Source: JAQIBY01 sp051747965 (lineage in GTDB: Bacteria > Bacteroidota > Bacteroidia > Bacteroidales > ML635J-15). From it: a DNA stretch of 64,000 nt. The notes below the pieces were generated by a model. That model was not told where the DNA came from. It saw only the letters and a program-made list of their open reading frames with translations, and searched no databases. Numbering within the stretch: the stretch's first letter is position 1; every line of letters starts with the position of its first letter. The stretch is from NCBI GenBank assembly GCA_051747965.1, contig JBNJGS010000004.1, forward strand, positions 1 through 64,000, read 5' to 3'. The translations under genes and the position numbers were made by a program. This document shows positions 52,863 through 61,904 of the stretch, one piece after another.

Positions 52863-53089
52863 ACGGATTAAAAAAAGTAACGGCTTACATCCTTGTTTTT
52901 GTGGTGCTTCTGATGACCGTCCTTGCTATTCTCGGCATATGGAATGTGATTGATCTGGAAAACATCCTCAGACGTTCCCTGACATCACTTTTCGTGATTT
53001 TTATTGCATCTGTAATTGTTCTCTTTATCTTTTCAGTATTGATTAAAGATAATAATCCCCAATCAAAAAACAGCAATCAACAGCAATAG
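52859..53089 (+). CDS. Small two-helix membrane protein of the ABC transporter operon
   Basis: A 76-residue protein with two predicted membrane helices (about 8-28 and 42-62) separated by a short loop (NVIDLENILRRS) and ending in a polar Asn/Gln/Ser tail. Its ATG overlaps the ATPase stop by 4 bp, so it is translationally coupled to the importer. I recognise no family. It could be a small accessory or regulatory subunit of the transporter. Confidence 0.75.
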   Translation: MNGLKKVTAYILVFVVLLMTVLAILGIWNVIDLENILRRSLTSLFVIFIASVIVLFIFSVLIKDNNPQSKNSNQQQ

Positions 53090-53213
53090 AAAAATCTGTA
53101 CATATTACTGAGCCTGCCTTATTTGCTCTAATATGGGGGAAAATAGTATGTGCGATAGCTTCAGCATCTTCAGCCATGGTTTTTAGCATCCCGGCTTGAA
53201 CAAAGCATACCGT

Positions 53214-53248
53214 TTTGTTGTATTAATGGCAGAGATTTGTAAAATTTG
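53214..53248 (+). promoter_or_regulatory. Possible promoter of the dihydrolipoyl dehydrogenase gene
   Basis: TTTG (53214-53217) and TAAAATTTG (53240-53248, one extra base in the -7 box) are 22 bp apart. The start codon is at 53286. Confidence 0.28.
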
Positions 53249-53285
53249 CATAGTAGAAGAATCATCATAAATAAAAAATCATATT

Positions 53286-54677
53286 ATGAAATACGATTTA
53301 CTAGTTATTGGAAGTGGGCCGGGTGGTTATGTGGCTGCAATCCGGGCATCTCAGCTTGGTATGAAAACTGCTGTTGTTGAAAAATCCGAAACAGGCGGTG
53401 TGTGCCTTAACTGGGGCTGTATCCCCACAAAAGCTTTGATAAAATCGGCTCAGGTTTACACCTACATGCAACATGCTTCAGATTACGGTATCAGTGCGGA
53501 AGGTGATATAAAAGCTGATTTTCCGAAAATTGTGGAGCGGAGTCGTAATGTGGCCGGTAAAATGAGCAAAGGCATTCAGTATTTGTTCAAAAAAAATAAA
53601 ATAACGGTTCACAAAGGCTTTGGAAAACTTGCCGGTAAAGGCAAAGTTGAAGTAAGCAAAGAGGATGGAGAAACCGAAACCCTTGAAGCAAAACACATCA
53701 TTCTTGCAACCGGAGCCAGATCGAAAGAACTCCCTGATATTAAACAGGACGGCAAGCATGTTATCGGCTACCGCGAAGCGATGACACTGGAAAAACAACC
53801 CGAATCAATCATCATTGTGGGTTCAGGGGCCATCGGTTCTGAATTTGCCTATATCTACAATGCTCTTGGTACAAAAGTCACACTCGTGGAATTTTTGCCT
53901 GAAATCGTTCCCAATGAAGACAAGGATGTCAGTAAGCAACTGGCGCGCTCTTTCAAAAAATCCGGCATCAAGGTAATGACCAAAGCCACAGTGAAGGAGG
54001 TCAAGGTGAAAGACAACAAATGCCAGGTGAAAATTGAAACCAAAAAAGGAAGCGAAGATCATGAGGCGGATGTTGTGCTATCAGCTGTTGGTGTTACCCC
54101 AAACCTGGAGAATATTGGCATAGAGGATATGGGAATTGAGCTAGACAAGGGAAAAGTAAAAGTGGATGATTTTTATAAAACCAATGTAGAAGGCGTGTAC
54201 GCTATTGGAGATATTGTCCACGGCCCGGCTCTGGCTCATGTGGCTTCAGCTGAAGGTATTGCCTGTGTTGAGAAAATTGCAGGTGAAGATGTTGATCCAA
54301 TTGATTATAACAATATTCCTGGTGCTGTTTATAGCATTCCTGAAGTCGGATCAGTTGGTATGACTGAAGAACAGGCCAAAGAAGCCGGCCATGAGGTGAA
54401 AGTCGGCAAATTCCCCTTTTCTGCCTCCGGAAAAGCCTCTGCAGCAGGAAACAATGATGGCTTTATTAAACTCGTTTTTGATGCAAAACTCGGTGAAATT
54501 CTTGGCGCCCACTTTATAGGCGACAATGTGACCGAAATGATTGCTGAAATTGTTGTGGCCAAAAAACTGGAAGCCACAGGCAAAGAGCTTATTAAAAGTA
54601 TTCATCCCCATCCCAGTATGTCAGAGGCTATTATGGAGGCGGCCGCTGCTGCTTATGATGAAGTTATTCATATCTGA
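53286..54677 (+). CDS. lpdA: Dihydrolipoyl dehydrogenase
   Basis: A 463-residue FAD-dependent disulfide oxidoreductase (E3 component). FAD motif GSGPGGYVAAIRA, redox-active disulfide GGVCLNWGCIPTKAL, NAD-binding GSGAIGSEFAYIYNALG, the second FAD motif YAIGDIVHGPALAHVA, and the C-terminal catalytic HPHPSMSE are all present. It reoxidises dihydrolipoamide in 2-oxoacid dehydrogenase, glycine cleavage or acetoin complexes. No E1/E2 or glycine-cleavage gene is adjacent, so the partner complex is unknown. A strong terminator follows. Confidence 0.96.
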   Translation: MKYDLLVIGSGPGGYVAAIRASQLGMKTAVVEKSETGGVCLNWGCIPTKALIKSAQVYTYMQHASDYGISAEGDIKADFPKIVERSRNVAGKMSKGIQYLFKKNKITVHKGFGKLAGKGKVEVSKEDGETETLEAKHIILATGARSKELPDIKQDGKHVIGYREAMTLEKQPESIIIVGSGAIGSEFAYIYNALGTKVTLVEFLPEIVPNEDKDVSKQLARSFKKSGIKVMTKATVKEVKVKDNKCQVKIETKKGSEDHEADVVLSAVGVTPNLENIGIEDMGIELDKGKVKVDDFYKTNVEGVYAIGDIVHGPALAHVASAEGIACVEKIAGEDVDPIDYNNIPGAVYSIPEVGSVGMTEEQAKEAGHEVKVGKFPFSASGKASAAGNNDGFIKLVFDAKLGEILGAHFIGDNVTEMIAEIVVAKKLEATGKELIKSIHPHPSMSEAIMEAAAAAYDEVIHI

Positions 54678-54693
54678 CAATCATAAAACATTC

Positions 54694-54723
54694 AAAAAAA
54701 AGACGGTTCTGCCGTCTTTTTTT
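54694..54723 (+). terminator. Rho-independent terminator after lpdA
   Basis: Arms aaaaaaagacgg (54695-54706) and ccgtcttttttt (54712-54723) with a 5 nt loop; the T-run forms part of the right arm. Confidence 0.85.
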
Positions 54724-54732
54724 GTTTTCAGC

Positions 54733-54763
54733 TTGCCCGTTTCATTGCTTTGTTTTATTTTTA
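54733..54763 (+). promoter_or_regulatory. Candidate promoter of the barrel protein/S41 protease operon
   Basis: TTG (54733-54735), 20 bp, then TATTTTTA (54756-54763, seven of eight -7 positions). Initiation near 54769 would lie just before the GTG start at 54786. It makes any start upstream of that impossible. Confidence 0.42.
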
Positions 54764-54785
54764 TCAGAACAAAAATTTACTTAAA

Positions 54786-55679
54786 GTGAAATCATTCAAG
54801 ATATTAATATTGTGCTTGTTGTGCTTGTCAGCATCCATGGTGTATAGTCAGCAGAAGCACCGGGCTCTTTCCTTCAGACAGGCTGACAGTCTTCGTCCGC
54901 GTTATGTTGATCTTGGCTTCGGTGCATCATATTTTAATTTTCGTGATTTCGCCACCTCTCCACTGTTTTACCACGGCATGAAAGGCAATTTTTCTGTCTT
55001 TCGCCTGACACAGGATGAACAAAGAGATTCCAGACAGGGTTTTGTTTTGGGCTTTGGTGCAGCATCTACATTTGGTAACAGCATGAACACGGGAGCTGTT
55101 CTGGGAAGGCTTGATATCATTCATACAGAACTGTATCAAATTGCACCGGATCTGCATGAAAAATGGAACCTGAAAATAGGGGGGATGATTAATCTCAGCG
55201 GCAATATAAGACAGAACAGCAGTTTCAACAACAATTCCTTTGGCGCGGAAGCTCTGGGAACATTGTTCGCGTCTTTCAGACTGGGCAGAGATGTATCGCG
55301 TACCGAACTCAAAACCATTGACCTTTGGGTTTGTAGTTTCGGGCTGATTCCACGCAAACGGGAACTGGCTTTTCAGTTCAATACAGCACTCGTCAATGCC
55401 ACATACCGAAATGCTTACAATTATATGGATCATTCTTCCATTTTTGATGAATACAATTATTTTAATCGGCATGAGCTGGAGTTTTTTAGTGGTTACAGGC
55501 TAAATACAGCCCTGGAGTATACAATACATCTTAACAATAACAATGCCTTCAGACTGTCATATCTTTGGGATGCTTATTATACGGGACCGAAAACAGAGAG
55601 ATTTGAAATGGCTGAGCATCAAATACTTTTTTCTTTTCTGTTTTATTTGAATGAACCAGTAAAACCCGGTACAAAATGA
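54786..55679 (+). CDS. Hypothetical outer-membrane beta-barrel protein
   Basis: A 297-residue protein from GTG 54786, which gives a signal peptide (KSFKILILCLLCLSASMVYSQ). Predicted strands alternate hydrophobic and polar residues throughout (YVDLGFGASYFNFRDF; FVLGFGAASTFGNSM; KIGGMINLSGNIRQN; GTLFASFRLGRDV; FRLSYLWDAYYTG), and the last strand ends ILFSFLFYLNEPV, consistent with a 12- to 14-stranded outer-membrane barrel. No family is recognised. Its stop overlaps the S41 peptidase start (ATGA), so the two are coupled and may work together at the outer membrane. Confidence 0.72.
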   Translation: MKSFKILILCLLCLSASMVYSQQKHRALSFRQADSLRPRYVDLGFGASYFNFRDFATSPLFYHGMKGNFSVFRLTQDEQRDSRQGFVLGFGAASTFGNSMNTGAVLGRLDIIHTELYQIAPDLHEKWNLKIGGMINLSGNIRQNSSFNNNSFGAEALGTLFASFRLGRDVSRTELKTIDLWVCSFGLIPRKRELAFQFNTALVNATYRNAYNYMDHSSIFDEYNYFNRHELEFFSGYRLNTALEYTIHLNNNNAFRLSYLWDAYYTGPKTERFEMAEHQILFSFLFYLNEPVKPGTK

Positions 55680-56683
55680 AAAGACTTGTGATATATATCT
55701 TAGTATTTGTATTTTTATGCCTATCCTGTGAAAAAGCGATGTTTGAAGAGTCCGCACAATCAGCCAATGCCTTTGACAATTTTGATTACCTCTGGGAGGA
55801 GTGCCATGGGAAATATGCTTTCTTTGCGTATAAGGATATTGACTGGGAGCAGGTAAAGCAAAAGTACCGCCCTATGTTGTATGAAGATATGAGCAGGGAT
55901 TCGCTGTTTCATGTGCTGGCAGCCATGCTGGATGAACTAAGGGATGATCATGTTAATCTGGTGTCAGATTTTAACCTGTCTTTTTATGGCAATTACCGCC
56001 GAGGACAGGACAATTTTGACTGGAGAATTCTGTCAGATAATTATCTTCCTGAAAACTATTATAAATCCGGACCTTTTGTACATGATTTTATCGCAGGCGA
56101 TTCCATTGCCTATGTGCGGCTCGCATCTTTCCCGGGCAGCATCAGTGATAATAATCTGAATTTTGTTTTGGGCAGATACAGTCAAACCAAAGGACTGGTC
56201 CTTGATATCAGGGAAAATGGCGGAGGCAGTATTTCTGATATTTATGATCTGCTTGGCCGCTTTGTCAGCGAAAGAACATTGTTGTATTACTCACAGATCA
56301 AAAACGGTTCCGGGAAGGATGATTTTTCCGAAAAAATGCCGGTGTACCTTCAGCCGGATGATGGTGAATCCTATGAAAATACCATCTGTCTGCTCACTGA
56401 CAGAGGTTCATACTCTGCCAGCTCCTTTACAGCCCTGGCATGCCGGGCCATCTCCAATGTGGTAATTGTGGGAGATACAACCGGTGGCGGTCTTGGCATT
56501 CCAAACGGAGGACAATTACCCAATGGCTGGACATACCGGTTTTCCGTTACCAGGACCTTGTCACCTCAGGGTGAAAATTTTGAGTCCGGCGTGCCACCTG
56601 ATGTCACAGTGCTTTTTGATTGGGATAACCGAGATACAGACGAAGTTGTGGAAAGAGCAATACAGGAAATAAATACCCGCTGA
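55676..56683 (+). CDS. S41 family peptidase lipoprotein
   Basis: A 335-residue lipoprotein (signal ending LCLSC) with an S41 peptidase domain and no PDZ domain. The N-terminal part FDYLWEECHGKYAFFAYKDI is the helical segment common to Bacteroidota S41 proteins. The catalytic Ser is probably S247 in GSYSASSF, where the usual SASE motif lacks the Glu. The expected Lys (G-T-x-GKG) is replaced in GDTTGGGLG, as in tricorn-like S41 members that use Ser-His. A partner or substrate may be the barrel protein encoded just upstream, with which it overlaps by 4 bp. Confidence 0.85.
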   Translation: MKRLVIYILVFVFLCLSCEKAMFEESAQSANAFDNFDYLWEECHGKYAFFAYKDIDWEQVKQKYRPMLYEDMSRDSLFHVLAAMLDELRDDHVNLVSDFNLSFYGNYRRGQDNFDWRILSDNYLPENYYKSGPFVHDFIAGDSIAYVRLASFPGSISDNNLNFVLGRYSQTKGLVLDIRENGGGSISDIYDLLGRFVSERTLLYYSQIKNGSGKDDFSEKMPVYLQPDDGESYENTICLLTDRGSYSASSFTALACRAISNVVIVGDTTGGGLGIPNGGQLPNGWTYRFSVTRTLSPQGENFESGVPPDVTVLFDWDNRDTDEVVERAIQEINTR

Positions 56684-56834
56684 TTGCTGTCCATCGTTTA
56701 ATTTTAATCAGAATCAGGGCTTCTCCTATGATTTATGTATGATTTTCAGGCAACAGATTGTCAATAATATTTGTCTGATAGTTAGAAATGCATTAACTTT
56801 ATCCAAAACAAACCCGCACAGGGGTGCATTTATC

Positions 56835-59800
56835 ATGAATTATCCATATAGCATATTGATTTTTCTTAGCATGCTGCTGTTGCCTGTAAGTCTATCAGCT
56901 CAGCACCGCTTTATTGAAAACAAAAACCAATTCCCCGATCAGGTAGAATTTAAATGCCGCCTGAATTATGGAGCTTTGTTTCTTGAAAAAGACGGGCTTG
57001 TTTACAATTTTGCCGATAAATCTCAATACCAGCATTCACATGCCCACCATGGTGAAAGTGATGTAACAGAAGCTCATCATGAACATGACAATGATTTGCC
57101 GGATGCCCTGGATTTTCATGCCTATAAAGTGAAATTCATCAACCCTTCCGGGGATATGGCAATTCGGGGTTTGGAAAAATGTCCTGATTACGAAAACTAT
57201 TTCATCGGTAATGATCGCTCTACATGGGCAAGCAATGTCGGCAAGTACGAAAAAATGCGATATAGTGGTGTGTGGGAGGGCATTGACCTTGAGTTCTATG
57301 ATGTTGGGCAGGGCCTGAAATATGATTTTATTATCCAGCCAGGAGCAGACCCCGGCAAAATAATATTTGAATTTGAAGGCGTGGATAAGGTAAGAATACG
57401 GCAGGGCAACCTGATGATAAAAACATCCCTGGCCAAAACCACGGAGATGCAACCCTACGCTTATCAGATCATTGACGGAGATACCGTAGAAGTGGCCTGT
57501 GAATATTCTCTGGATAAGAAATTGCTGACTTATGTGTTTCCCGACGGCTATCATGAAGGCCACGAACTGGTGATTGATCCTACCCTGGTTTTTAGTACCT
57601 ACACGGGCTCAACAGCTGACAACTGGGGATTTACCGCCACCTGGGATTATAATGATAATGTGTACAGCGGCGGAATCGTTTTTGATGTCGGCTATCCAAC
57701 TACGCTTGGTGCTTATCAGACTGATATGGCCGGTGGCACTGCTCCTTTTCCCGGCAGCTCATATTATGCACAGGGTTGTGATGTGGGAATCATCAAATAC
57801 AATGAGGATGGTACGGAGAGATTGTTTGCAACATATCTTGGTGGTGCAGTAGCTGAAGAGATGCCGCATTCAATGGTGGTCAATCAGAATAATGAGCTTA
57901 TTATTTTTGGCACCACGGGTTCCAGCGATTTCCCTCTTGGCACAAATGCCTTTGACGATACCTTTAATGGAGGAGACAGCATCATGTATGATAATGTGAT
58001 TGTGTTTCCCGATGGTACTGACATTTTCCTGACAAAACTTAGTGAGGATGGCTCTCAATTGCTTGGCAGTACCTACCTTGGAGGAAGCAAAAACGACGGA
58101 CTGAATTTTAAGTTGTCCTACACAGAGGAGGGCTACATCCAAATGCACGGCAATGACAGCTTGTATTACAATTACGGTGATGGCGCCCGTGGTGAAGTGA
58201 TCGCAGATGATAAGGATTATATTCATGTTGGTGCGAATACATTTTCTACGGATATTGCTCCAGGCATAAATCCTGGATTTCAAACCAGCAATGGTGGTGG
58301 TATGGATGGACTCGTGGCTAAATTCTCTCCGGATTTAAGCAGCATGGTCTGGATGTCCTACCTTGGAGGTAGCGCCGATGATGCCATCTATTCAATTTAT
58401 CCTGACGGCAGCAACAATGTCCTTGTCTGTGGGGGCACAAGCTCAACAGACTTTCCTTCTGATTCTGATGCAGTGGAACCTTATTATCTGGGTGGTAGTA
58501 CAGATGCCTTTGTCGCCAAAATCAACCATAACGGCAATGCTCTGCTTGGATCTACCTATTTCGGTACAAGTGAATATGATCAGGCGCATTTTGTTCGCAT
58601 TGATGAAAATGAGGATGTCTATATATACGGACAAACAGAAGCCACAGGCAATAGCCTGATTTATAATGCAGGATATTCTGTGCCCAACTCCGGGCAGTTT
58701 CTGGCTAAATTCAATGGTGAACTGAGCTCGCTTGAATGGTCAACTGTTTTTGGCAGAGGTGCAGGACGGCCTGTTTTGTCTCCTTCTGCTTTTGCTGTAG
58801 ATGTTTGTGATCGTATTTATCTGGCAGGATGGGGCAGGGAGTGGTCAAATACATATCTCAATGCCGCCGGAGATATTTATGCCTGGACAGATGATTACGG
58901 GACTAAAGGTCTGCCCGTAACAGCAAATGCAATCCAAACAGAAACGGATGGACAGGATTTTTATGTGGCTGTCTTTAGTGAAGATGCTGCTACACTGGAA
59001 TATGCCAGTTTTTTTGGGGAAGTACATTACCCCGGCTGCGGCTACTCCGGACATGATCATGTGGATGGTGGTACCAGTCGTTTTGACAATAAAGGCAATA
59101 TTATTCAATCGGTCTGTGCCAGTTGTGGCGGCTGCCAGGAGTTTCCCACAATGCCGGTCCCTGGTGTGTGGTCTCCAACCAATGCCAGCACAAACTGCAA
59201 CAACGCCGTCTTTAAAATCAATATCATTGAAAACCTGGCAGCTTCCAGCTTTGAACCTGTTCCGGCCATCTGTGCTCCGGTTGAAGTACAGTTTGTCAAC
59301 AACAGCCAGGGTTCTTCTTTCTTATGGGATTTTGGGGATGGTTCTCCGACAAGTACAGAATTTGAACCTGAACATACTTTCACCCAGGAGGGCGTATTTG
59401 AAGTTATGCTTATTGCTTTCGATTCTGTCGCCTGCAATTATGCTGATACATCTTATCGCTTTGTGGAAGTCCAGACTTCTGATGTAATGACACTCGATCC
59501 GATTACCATTTGTCCGGGTGAATCTGTACAAATAGGACCGGAGGAATCGTATGATGATGATGTCGACTTTTTCTGGACACAGGGGGATGTGTCTGACACT
59601 GACATACAAAATCCGGTGGTGTCGCCGGAAGAGGATACCGAATATGTCCTCGCGGTGAATGATATTTGTACTGATACCATTTACCAGGATGTTTTGATAC
59701 AGGATTTTGAAATATTGGTCAGTATGCCACCTGATACAATGATTTGTGAAGGTGACCCTGTGAGCCTTGCTGCTGCCACCGGTGGTGATGTGAGCGGACT

Positions 59801-61862
59801 TGTCTGGTCGGATGACCCGGGCTTCAGTAATGTCATCAGCACAACAGAAAACATGTCTGATACGCCTGACGGAACTACAACCTATTATTTAGAAGTGACA
59901 GAAAATATTTGCAATACAACCACCGTGGAAACGGTGCTGGTTGAATGGCATCAGTTCAATTATGAGATAAGTCCGGATGCAGTAATCTGTGAGGGAGATA
60001 GTCTGGAATTGTTTGCCAATAACCTGAATCCGGCAGATAATATTTCTTATCAGTGGGGCCCTCTCTCAGCCATTGACAACGGAGCTGAAACGGATTCTCC
60101 GCTTGTTTCTCCCGCATCGGATCAGACTTATACATTGACACTCACCAATCAGATGGGATGTACAACAAGCGATCAGGTTCAGCTTACCATAGATGATTTG
60201 TCATTTTTGCCTCCACAGGTTCAGGAACCTCTTTGCTATGGTGATTGTACGGGCAGTGTAAGTGTGGATGCATCCGGTTATCCTCCCTATTCTTTTTCAT
60301 GGGATGATGGCAGTAACGGAGAAAGTAATGATGATCTGTGTGCCGGCAATTACAGTCTTACTGTTACAGATGATATCGGTTGTGAAGATGTTACCAGCAT
60401 TGAAATCAACCAGCCTGAGCTGTTGGAAGCCCAGTTTGTTTCAGTTGCCCAGCCTGAATGTGATGGCATTGGTCTAGGGGAAGCTGAAGTCAGCGCTTCG
60501 GGTGGAACCGGTAGTTATTCCTACCAATGGAGTGATGGGAGCACCGACGCATTGAATGATCATATGTACACTGGAATCAATTATGTTACCATCACGGATG
60601 CCAATGATTGTGACACGGTCATCGATATTGAAATGATACCTCCCAACAACCTGGCGACCAGTCTTGAAAACGTTGAGCATAATCCCTGTTACGGTGATTG
60701 CCAGGGAGAGATTTCCCTGAACGTTTCCGGCGGTACTGCTCCTTATGAATACAACTGGAACGACGGACTCTCAGGGCCGGCAATATCAGACCTGTGTGCA
60801 GGATTATATCAGGTAACCATCATTGATGCCGATAACTGTGTTGTTCACCGCAATGTTGCAATACATGAACCCGATACACTGATTGCACAAATACAGCCAG
60901 AATCACCCATCGCCTGCTATGGTGAAACTACCGGACTGGATATTATTGTGGATGGGGGAACCTATCCATATTATTACAACTGGGACAATGGTACTGATCA
61001 GCCATCACTGGACAGCCTGCCGGCCGGAACATACCTGGCAACTGTCACAGATATTAATAATTGCACAGATACTGTGGAATATCAGTTGGCACAACCCCCC
61101 GAGCTTGTTTACAGCGAAACAGTGCATAATATGTTGTGTGAAGGTGTCTGTAATGGTAGCATCGTCATTAATCCCGGAGGTGGTACGCCTCCATATCAGT
61201 TTCAATGGAACAACACTTCAGGTGATTCGGTGGCTGAAGACCTGTGCTCAGGCTCGTATGAAATGCTGCTGGAAGATGATAACGGCTGCCGTAAATTTGG
61301 TGAATTCCAGGTTATTTCTGAAAATTATGTGCCACCACTGGAAGCAGAGGCTGACCCACCGGAAATTTTCCATGGCACAGCTACCAATCTGCATGCAACC
61401 AATGAACCGGCTTATCACTACAACTGGACTCCTGAGGCTTCACTTTCCGATAATGATTCACCTGACGTGACAGCTTATCCCGAAGAAACCACAACTTATG
61501 AGGTAAGGATAGTGGATTCCAATGGTTGTGTTAACAAAGACACTGTTATCGTTATTGTGAATGAACTTGTTTGCGGAGAGCCTTATCTCTATATTCCCAA
61601 TGCATTTACGCCCAATGGAGACGGTGAAAATGATTATTTTAAGCCTTATGCTCCTGTCGGCATCGTGAAAAAAATGTACTTTGCCGTTTATGACCGCTGG
61701 GGCGAATTGATTTATGAATCTGATAACATCAACGACAAGGGTTGGGACGGTACTTTCAGGGGAAAACAACTGACTCCGGATGTGTATGTGTACTTTTTTG
61801 AAGCTACTTGTATTGATAAAGATACTTTTACCAAAAAAGGAAATGTTACACTGATTCGGTAA
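56835..61862 (+). CDS. SBBP/PKD/SprB-repeat surface protein with T9SS type B domain
   Basis: A 1675-residue protein from the ATG at 56835 (signal peptide ending SLSAQ). Order: DUF7948-like opening (FIENKNQFPDQVEFKC), a histidine-rich stretch, SBBP-type beta-propeller repeats (about 250-760; LGSTYLGGSKNDG, VWMSYLGGSADDA, LLGSTYFGTSEYD), a PKD domain (SFLWDFGDGSP), Ig-like repeats, at least five SprB repeats (VSGGTAPYEYNWNDG and relatives), and a canonical type B sorting domain (IPNAFTPNGDGENDYF to GNVTLIR). It is probably an exported surface structural or adhesive protein. Its sorting domain lacks the extra cysteines of the 29-39 kb cluster. An in-frame upstream start at 56739 would precede the signal peptide by 32 residues and is rejected. 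Confidence 0.9.
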   Translation: MNYPYSILIFLSMLLLPVSLSAQHRFIENKNQFPDQVEFKCRLNYGALFLEKDGLVYNFADKSQYQHSHAHHGESDVTEAHHEHDNDLPDALDFHAYKVKFINPSGDMAIRGLEKCPDYENYFIGNDRSTWASNVGKYEKMRYSGVWEGIDLEFYDVGQGLKYDFIIQPGADPGKIIFEFEGVDKVRIRQGNLMIKTSLAKTTEMQPYAYQIIDGDTVEVACEYSLDKKLLTYVFPDGYHEGHELVIDPTLVFSTYTGSTADNWGFTATWDYNDNVYSGGIVFDVGYPTTLGAYQTDMAGGTAPFPGSSYYAQGCDVGIIKYNEDGTERLFATYLGGAVAEEMPHSMVVNQNNELIIFGTTGSSDFPLGTNAFDDTFNGGDSIMYDNVIVFPDGTDIFLTKLSEDGSQLLGSTYLGGSKNDGLNFKLSYTEEGYIQMHGNDSLYYNYGDGARGEVIADDKDYIHVGANTFSTDIAPGINPGFQTSNGGGMDGLVAKFSPDLSSMVWMSYLGGSADDAIYSIYPDGSNNVLVCGGTSSTDFPSDSDAVEPYYLGGSTDAFVAKINHNGNALLGSTYFGTSEYDQAHFVRIDENEDVYIYGQTEATGNSLIYNAGYSVPNSGQFLAKFNGELSSLEWSTVFGRGAGRPVLSPSAFAVDVCDRIYLAGWGREWSNTYLNAAGDIYAWTDDYGTKGLPVTANAIQTETDGQDFYVAVFSEDAATLEYASFFGEVHYPGCGYSGHDHVDGGTSRFDNKGNIIQSVCASCGGCQEFPTMPVPGVWSPTNASTNCNNAVFKINIIENLAASSFEPVPAICAPVEVQFVNNSQGSSFLWDFGDGSPTSTEFEPEHTFTQEGVFEVMLIAFDSVACNYADTSYRFVEVQTSDVMTLDPITICPGESVQIGPEESYDDDVDFFWTQGDVSDTDIQNPVVSPEEDTEYVLAVNDICTDTIYQDVLIQDFEILVSMPPDTMICEGDPVSLAAATGGDVSGLVWSDDPGFSNVISTTENMSDTPDGTTTYYLEVTENICNTTTVETVLVEWHQFNYEISPDAVICEGDSLELFANNLNPADNISYQWGPLSAIDNGAETDSPLVSPASDQTYTLTLTNQMGCTTSDQVQLTIDDLSFLPPQVQEPLCYGDCTGSVSVDASGYPPYSFSWDDGSNGESNDDLCAGNYSLTVTDDIGCEDVTSIEINQPELLEAQFVSVAQPECDGIGLGEAEVSASGGTGSYSYQWSDGSTDALNDHMYTGINYVTITDANDCDTVIDIEMIPPNNLATSLENVEHNPCYGDCQGEISLNVSGGTAPYEYNWNDGLSGPAISDLCAGLYQVTIIDADNCVVHRNVAIHEPDTLIAQIQPESPIACYGETTGLDIIVDGGTYPYYYNWDNGTDQPSLDSLPAGTYLATVTDINNCTDTVEYQLAQPPELVYSETVHNMLCEGVCNGSIVINPGGGTPPYQFQWNNTSGDSVAEDLCSGSYEMLLEDDNGCRKFGEFQVISENYVPPLEAEADPPEIFHGTATNLHATNEPAYHYNWTPEASLSDNDSPDVTAYPEETTTYEVRIVDSNGCVNKDTVIVIVNELVCGEPYLYIPNAFTPNGDGENDYFKPYAPVGIVKKMYFAVYDRWGELIYESDNINDKGWDGTFRGKQLTPDVYVYFFEATCIDKDTFTKKGNVTLIR
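57033..57086 (+). other. Histidine-rich segment within the SBBP/SprB protein
   Basis: Codons here encode 18 residues of which seven are His (HSHAHHGE... to ...AHHEH), between the DUF7948 strand YNFADKSQYQ and DALDFHAYKV. The composition suggests a divalent-metal-binding loop. Confidence 0.7.
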
Positions 61863-61869
61863 ACCTGAC

Positions 61870-61889
61870 CAAACTATTTTGAGTTTGGG
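61870..61889 (+). terminator. Small hairpin after the 1675-residue protein gene
   Basis: Arms ccaaact (61870-61876) and agtttgg (61883-61889) pair over 7 bp with a 6 nt loop, without a following U-run. Partial termination or a leader structure for the lipoprotein gene at 61905 is possible. Confidence 0.3.
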
Positions 61890-61904
61890 ATGTTTAATGA
61901 TTGT

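Noticed and set aside
57036..57563. A 175-codon minus-strand frame inside the large SBBP/SprB gene
   Set aside because: Antisense shadow of the DUF7948/SBBP coding region; no start context or domain.
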